Source of the DNA: CAAGNP01 sp045603545
GTDB lineage: Bacteria; Bacteroidota; Bacteroidia; Bacteroidales; UBA932
Assembly: GCA_045603545.1 (NCBI GenBank)
Contig: JAZUMG010000031.1
Span: 1-61,085 of the forward strand
Direction of reading: 5' to 3'
DNA: 61,085 nt
Shown: positions 58,387 to 61,085 of the stretch, piece after piece
Layout: every line of letters begins with the position of its first letter
Numbering within the stretch: the stretch's first letter is position 1
Position numbers and translations under genes: made by a program
The notes under the pieces: model-generated
Told to the model about the DNA's origin: nothing
The model's database searches: none
Seen by the model: only the letters and a program-made list of their open reading frames with translations

Positions 58387-59322
58387 TCAGTCGAACATCA
58401 CTCTTGGATTCATTGACGAGGGGCTTCGCCACTCAATGCCCCTGCGGGCCAGAGCCGCCCTCTTGGCACTCCAATATCTGTGGCAGAAACCCATTCCTCG
58501 AGGTTCATCCTTCAACTGCTCATCCAGTTCCTTTTCCACCTCAAAAATGACCTCCTCCCATTGAGGAGTTGCCTGAACAGGGTCCACTTTGAGCATCCCA
58601 CCCAATCCGTCCCAACAATGAAGGGCATGCTCCCACTGCGGATCACTGACAATCATGGCCAATTTGTATATCCACTTGTCAACCTGTCTGAAATAGTATT
58701 TGTCGAAATTCTCCTGAAGGTAGTCATCATAATCTGATGGTTTTTCATAGTCGCGGTAGAGCCTGTACAACTCGCACAATGATTGAAAAAGACGTGGAGT
58801 CTCCTTTTTCTCTATGTAGTCGTTTTCAAGGGCACATGCGATCCAGTGAGCCTTGTATGCAGGATTGATGACGTCCGACCTGAATGGTGACACATCCTTG
58901 AGTTCATGGATAACCTCCCGCATAACAGGAATATTTTTCCAAAGATTGCCATCCTCATTGTTCTTATTCAGCCGGTCGGCCAATTCTGTCATATATTCGT
59001 CCGACCAGTCACATACGATATCCCTATTCTTGCTGAAGAAGAATATATGCCTCCCCTGTTTGGAAATGCGCTCATTGGGGATACTGAATTCCGGAGTTCC
59101 AAGGATCTGCCAGTGGCGGTTGACCCGGAGTCTTTTTCCTGTGTAACTGAAGACCATCTCATTTTCGTTTACAGACTCGACAGTCAGTTCACTGCCATGA
59201 ATAGCAAATGCTTTTCCAGCCCTAAGTTCGTCTGCATCGATGCTCTCCCAGGACTTGGTCCGGTTGCCGATCCCCATATCCATGGAAGTCTCGATTCTGA
59301 TTATATTGAAGTGCTGTTCCAT
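58387..59322 (-). CDS. Hypothetical protein, 311 aa
   Basis: A soluble-looking 311-aa protein. Residues about 1-95 are beta-rich (SMDMGIGNRTKSWESIDADEL, GSELTVESVNENEMVFSYTGKRLRVNRHWQ), and the rest is helical with Trp/His-rich segments (IPVMREVIHELKDVSPFRSD, QWEHALHCWDGLGGMLKVDP, GMGFCHRYWSAKRAALARRGIEW). The last of these suggests a charged, possibly nucleic-acid- or partner-binding end. The ATG at 59322 is preferred to 59415, which would overlap the upstream gene. Tight spacing (22 bp upstream, 2 bp downstream) places it in the YwqG/NPCBM block. No function can be assigned. Confidence 0.6.
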   Translation of the reverse strand: MEQHFNIIRIETSMDMGIGNRTKSWESIDADELRAGKAFAIHGSELTVESVNENEMVFSYTGKRLRVNRHWQILGTPEFSIPNERISKQGRHIFFFSKNRDIVCDWSDEYMTELADRLNKNNEDGNLWKNIPVMREVIHELKDVSPFRSDVINPAYKAHWIACALENDYIEKKETPRLFQSLCELYRLYRDYEKPSDYDDYLQENFDKYYFRQVDKWIYKLAMIVSDPQWEHALHCWDGLGGMLKVDPVQATPQWEEVIFEVEKELDEQLKDEPRGMGFCHRYWSAKRAALARRGIEWRSPSSMNPRVMFD

Positions 59323-59344
59323 TTTAATCCCATATACAAATTTG

Positions 59345-61085
59345 TCACTCTGAAAAATTCCGCACCTTGGCTGTCTTTCCAGGAGGAGGGGTCTCGCCAG
59401 GGAGAAGAGGGGCAAAGATGGTCCTCTCTGACGAAATGCGGCCGTCTATATCAATTGCAGAATCCAACAGGGTATTCAAAAATGCTCTATTTTCACGTGC
59501 ACACCGGTACATGTCATCAATGACCTTTTTCAGTTCGAGAAGGATCTTATTTGTCTCCTTCATTACTTTGCCGAAAGAGATGGCCCTCAATCCCAATTCA
59601 ACCAGACTAAGGTTTGCCGTAGGGAGTTGTAGCAAAAGATCTGTCACATCCTCCTTCATCGATTCAAGGTCGTCAAAAGTATATGAGTATTCATTGAGCG
59701 TATATGGAATCCTCCAGCCGTCTGAACCGCTTGCCACATCCTCACCTTTAGTGAATAACTTCACTGCCTTGCAGATCTGACCTGCCTCTGTCTCAAGATA
59801 GTATGTATATACTGAATACTCTGGAGCCAGCTTCTCAAGTGCCTTCTGAACCTCATAGTACAGATCTTCAAAATCGTCAATATAATCATCTATGACATCC
59901 ACATCTGTGTCTCCAGGATGCTTCCAACCTTCAGGAACGGTAAGGGTCGTCCAAACCGGCTCAGTAACGCCCGGCAAGGCAGGACGCATATCCTCCGGAA
60001 CTTCGAGTTCACATTTTGTCTTTGACACCTTGATATCGTGGAAAACATAGGCTGCAGATGTACCATTGGTATTTGAGAGCCAGAACATCAGCTGCTCGCA
60101 TCCTTCGATCGGTACCGTCACTGTCTGCGGCTGCATGCCTTCAAAAACATCGAGTTCAGCTACCACATTAAGGTTTGAACCTATCAGAAGTCTCTCCTTA
60201 CGTTCACTTATATCAGGCTGCATGGTATCCGGTCCAAGAAGTTGAGTGTCACCTTCCTTCCTCAGACACTCAACAGTAAACGTAACACTGTTGTATTGGC
60301 CATAAGTATTGAATGCTGCGCACGAATTCTCCACTGCTTCTCCACCTGCAGCCAGCATGAGAAGCGGAGCTATAGGGGCAAGAGTAGCACCTACTGTAAC
60401 ACCTCCTACAGCAGCTCCCGTCGCAACAAATGAGGCACCTACTGCAGCAGCACCGATGGCACCTGCACCCACAGCATCCGAACCGGAAAGTGGACCGAAG
60501 TCAAGCGAGAAATGGGTGCTGGTCTGAAGGACGAAACCTTTGTAGATTCTGCTGCCATCGTATCTGGTAAAATAATTCTTCTTTGACTTTCCATCGACAT
60601 AGGCACCCTCTCTCGACGAACTTACATAATGGATATAAGGGTCTCCAAGATCGATAAGGTCTATCTCATCAGGGCATTCAGGAATAGGATGCACAAACAG
60701 ATCGTTCTCCACGGGTTCTCCACGATATACCACAAGGTCGGCAACTCCAAATGCCGCGACATCCATCGTACTCTGTCCGCTGCTTTCGAATTTCAGTTTC
60801 CTGCACTTATTTATCGGGAGAACAAATTTCTGGTTAGGATAAGTGGAGTGAAGAGGGACTTGAAGAATCAATTCTTCATCAGCATAAACGCTAAGTACAT
60901 CATTGCCCATCACCCAGCTCTTGCTGACATATCCGGCTGTGAAGCTCACATAATCGAATTCATTTCCCAGATCAAATAGGGCATGTGAACGAAGGTCGCT
61001 GTTCAAAAATCCTGCCTTCATATAGAGGATGAATCCTTCGTTGAACTTGGTGCCCCCCATCGAAAATGTCACATAATCTGAAATA
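59345..61085 (-). CDS. Protein with two NPCBM-like domains and an internal hydrophobic glycine-zipper segment (cut by window edge)
   Basis: At least 580 codons; the frame is open through the right edge, so the 5' end is probably missing. Two NPCBM-type beta-sandwiches are visible: about residues 1-130 of the visible part (GGTKFNEGFILYMKAG, HALFDLGNEFDYVSFTAGYVS) and a second starting near KNYFTRYDGSRIYKGFVLQT. A 45-residue hydrophobic insert rich in Gly/Ala (GAIGAAAVGASFVATGAAVG, then GATLAPIAPLLMLAAG) interrupts the second; such inserts can be membrane hairpins. The C-terminal 200 residues are helical. Carbohydrate binding is a family inference; a membrane-active or effector role is speculative. 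Confidence 0.65.
   Translation of the reverse strand, partial: ISDYVTFSMGGTKFNEGFILYMKAGFLNSDLRSHALFDLGNEFDYVSFTAGYVSKSWVMGNDVLSVYADEELILQVPLHSTYPNQKFVLPINKCRKLKFESSGQSTMDVAAFGVADLVVYRGEPVENDLFVHPIPECPDEIDLIDLGDPYIHYVSSSREGAYVDGKSKKNYFTRYDGSRIYKGFVLQTSTHFSLDFGPLSGSDAVGAGAIGAAAVGASFVATGAAVGGVTVGATLAPIAPLLMLAAGGEAVENSCAAFNTYGQYNSVTFTVECLRKEGDTQLLGPDTMQPDISERKERLLIGSNLNVVAELDVFEGMQPQTVTVPIEGCEQLMFWLSNTNGTSAAYVFHDIKVSKTKCELEVPEDMRPALPGVTEPVWTTLTVPEGWKHPGDTDVDVIDDYIDDFEDLYYEVQKALEKLAPEYSVYTYYLETEAGQICKAVKLFTKGEDVASGSDGWRIPYTLNEYSYTFDDLESMKEDVTDLLLQLPTANLSLVELGLRAISFGKVMKETNKILLELKKVIDDMYRCARENRAFLNTLLDSAIDIDGRISSERTIFAPLLPGETPPPGKTAKVRNFSE

Overview
The window reads as a chromosomal segment of an anaerobic Bacteroidota, most likely order Bacteroidales. 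Evidence: start regions carry the Bacteroidota promoter motif (a -7 box TAnnTTTG, often with TTTG about 19-21 bp upstream) rather than sigma-70 boxes. Gene content also fits: fused KorA, tandem OmpH/Skp genes beside bamA, an Rpb6/omega-like protein beside bamD and coaBC, C10 (streptopain) proteases, BACON-domain lipoproteins, rubrerythrin and a FucP-type sugar transporter with a ROK kinase. Genus cannot be assigned from the sequence alone.

Layout. 1-3.5 kb: 5'-part of NADP-type glutamate dehydrogenase (cut by the window edge) and a 2-oxoacid:ferredoxin oxidoreductase (korAB). 3.6-8.9 kb: envelope operon nadK-uppS-bamA-ompH-ompH, divergent from pdxJ and a third, membrane-anchored OmpH gene. 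10.4-13.1 kb: purC overlapping a LysM/periplasmic-binding protein. 13.0-22.3 kb: a nine-gene minus-strand run (SDR, nucleoside-recognition membrane protein, trxB, bamD, omega-like, coaBC, recN, nagB, aminopeptidase P). 22.4-29.7 kb: rubrerythrin, a giant AsmA-like protein, GDPD, and a sugar transporter-glucokinase pair. 29.9-36.9 kb: lipoprotein thioredoxin-MarR, two tRNA-Pro genes, SGNH hydrolase, trpS, an esterase/beta-propeller protein, a penicillin-binding-like serine hydrolase, a bacterial-PH protein and a rhodanese lipoprotein.

36.9-46.7 kb is the most distinctive region: eight minus-strand genes in the order MarR - peroxiredoxin - C10 protease - BACON lipoprotein - C10 protease - BACON lipoprotein - OxyR - peroxiredoxin. 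The protease/BACON pair is a tandem duplication, bracketed by peroxide-defence enzymes and redox regulators. The OxyR protein keeps Cys199 and Cys208, and an OxyR-like inverted repeat lies upstream of the last peroxiredoxin promoter. I infer a redox-linked secreted cysteine-protease locus.

46.8-49.8 kb: a membrane-spanning TPR-AraC regulator, two very short genes (41 and 43 codons) and a fimbrillin-like lipoprotein, possibly a peptide-linked surface system. 49.9-54.9 kb: a second serine hydrolase, an rRNA/tRNA methyltransferase, a YitT membrane protein, tRNA-Ala and a PepO-type metalloprotease. 55.0 kb to the end: a poorly characterised accessory block with a MORN/Sel1 protein, a stand-alone paralogue of its C-terminal domain, a YwqG/DUF1963 protein, two unknown proteins and a protein with two NPCBM-like domains and an internal glycine-zipper hydrophobic segment (cut by the right edge).
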